Source: Actinomycetota bacterium
Lineage (GTDB): Bacteria > Actinomycetota > CADDZG01 > WHSQ01
Direction of reading: 5' to 3'
DNA length: 5,451 bases
Assembly (NCBI GenBank): GCA_016781115.1
Contig: JADDQX010000082.1
Coordinates: 4,000 to 9,450 of the forward strand
Part shown: positions 4,843 to 5,451 of the stretch, one piece after another
Numbering within the stretch: the first letter of the stretch is position 1
Layout: every line of letters begins with the position of its first letter
Program-made: the position numbers and the translations under genes
Notes under the pieces: generated by a model
The model's database searches: none
Seen by the model: only the letters and a program-made list of their open reading frames with translations
What the model was told of the DNA's origin: nothing

Positions 4843-5451
4843 ATGAGCGGGCGCTTGATCCTGTGCGCCACGCCGATCGGGAACCTGGAAGATGTCACGC
4901 AGCGTTTGTTGCGATTGCTCGGCGAAGCCGACGTGGTCGCTTGCGAGGACACGCGCCGGACACGGAAGCTGTTGACGCATCACGGGATCCAGCCGCGACG
5001 GCTGGTCGTCTACAACGAGGGCACCGAACGCCGCAGCGCCCCCGCCCTCGTCGAGAAGATGCTCGCTGGGAACACCGTTCTGCTCGTGTCCGACGCGGGC
5101 ATGCCGGGTCTATCGGATCCCGGATACAGGCTCGTGCGCGCCGCGGTCGACGCGCGCGTCCCGGTAGAGGTCGCACCGGGCCCCAGCGCCGCGATCAGCG
5201 CCCTTGCCGTCTCGGCGCTACCGCCCGCGCGCTTCGTCTTCGAAGGATTCCTCCCGCGCAAGACGGGGGACCGGAGGAGAAGGCTGGAAGAGCTTCGAGA
5301 CGAGGAGCGGACGCTCGTGTTCTATGAGTCTCCGCACCGCGTTCTCGACTGCCTGGACGACCTGGCCGAGGCGTTCGGCCCCCGCCCCGCCGCGCTCGTG
5401 CGGGAGCTCACGAAGATCCATGAAGAGGTGAGGCGGGGGACGCTCGCGGAG
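4843..5451 (+). CDS. rsmI: 16S rRNA 2'-O-ribose C1402 methyltransferase RsmI (partial, 3' end missing)
   Basis: RsmI methylates the ribose of C1402 in 16S rRNA, using S-adenosylmethionine, in the decoding centre of the small subunit. The 203 visible residues hold all the family blocks in order: CATPIGNLEDVT (8-19), CEDTRRTRKLL (34-44), SDAGMPGLSDPG (83-94), APGPSAAISAL (111-121), FEGFLPRK (133-140), FYESPHR (160-166) and RELTKIHEE (187-195). The family is usually about 280 residues, so roughly the last quarter lies beyond the window. The frame is open to the final base, with no stop or frameshift. The ATG has GGAG six bases upstream and starts 22 bp after the membrane hydrolase gene. Proximity to pmt matches the mycobacterial order (Rv1002c-Rv1003). 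Confidence 0.96.
   Translation, partial: MSGRLILCATPIGNLEDVTQRLLRLLGEADVVACEDTRRTRKLLTHHGIQPRRLVVYNEGTERRSAPALVEKMLAGNTVLLVSDAGMPGLSDPGYRLVRAAVDARVPVEVAPGPSAAISALAVSALPPARFVFEGFLPRKTGDRRRRLEELRDEERTLVFYESPHRVLDCLDDLAEAFGPRPAALVRELTKIHEEVRRGTLAE

Noticed and set aside
4817..4846. ATG overlapping the hydrolase stop (ATGA), suggesting a translationally coupled gene
   Set aside because: It opens only nine codons and is out of frame with rsmI, whose own ATG at 4843 has a Shine-Dalgarno.
4863..5327. Long Arg-rich plus-strand frame over the rsmI region
   Set aside because: It overlaps rsmI in another frame, has no recognisable motif, and its Arg/Ala-rich composition is typical of an off-frame reading of GC-rich DNA.
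1..5451. CRISPR array, insertion sequence, integrase or toxin-antitoxin pair
   Set aside because: No spaced repeat array, terminal inverted repeats, transposase or recombinase motif is visible; the only tandem repeat is the two-copy operator unit.

Overview
The window reads as chromosomal DNA from a high-GC bacterium, most likely a member of the Actinomycetota, possibly a deep or uncultured lineage. The reasons are the GC-rich third codon positions, a GT39 protein O-mannosyltransferase next to rsmI (in Mycobacterium tuberculosis these are the divergent neighbours Rv1002c and Rv1003), a near-leaderless promoter, and a regulator that joins a helix-turn-helix to ClpC-type N-domains. I cannot name the genus from the sequence.

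Layout. Positions 1-125 hold the last 40 codons of an unrecognised plus-strand gene. Positions 231-980 (minus) encode a 249-residue protein with an HTH and two Clp N-terminal repeats but no ATPase. Its start lies directly under a well-formed promoter (-35 TTGACG, 17-bp spacer, -10 TAAGAT) built inside two tandem 28-bp repeats. Each repeat carries a CGTCAA...TTGACG palindrome, and one palindrome is perfect over 19 bp. Just upstream of that promoter, on the same strand, is tRNA-Ala(CGC) at 1055-1127. Then come a plus-strand lipoprotein FKBP-type prolyl isomerase (1214-1681) and, tail-to-tail with a 9-bp gap, the mannosyltransferase gene pmt (minus, 1691-3223). A 58-bp divergent spacer separates pmt from a plus-strand gene (3282-4820) for a membrane protein of about seven helices. 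That protein ends in an apparent alpha/beta-hydrolase domain with a plausible Ser346/Asp443/His465 triad, and I do not recognise it as a named family. It is followed after 22 bp by rsmI, which starts at 4843 and runs off the window end.

How the parts may work together. The prolyl isomerase, the mannosyltransferase and (by positive-inside reasoning) the hydrolase domain would all act outside the cytoplasmic membrane, on exported proteins or envelope molecules. RsmI is a housekeeping ribosomal RNA methylase, probably co-transcribed with the hydrolase gene. The HTH/Clp_N gene is separate: its GC content is visibly lower (about 60% against about 70% in the sampled part of pmt), it abuts a tRNA gene, and it appears to regulate itself.

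The two observations most worth following are the palindromic operator-promoter with its ATPase-less Clp_N regulator, and the membrane hydrolase inserted between pmt and rsmI. Positions 126-230, between two convergent genes, hold nothing convincing.
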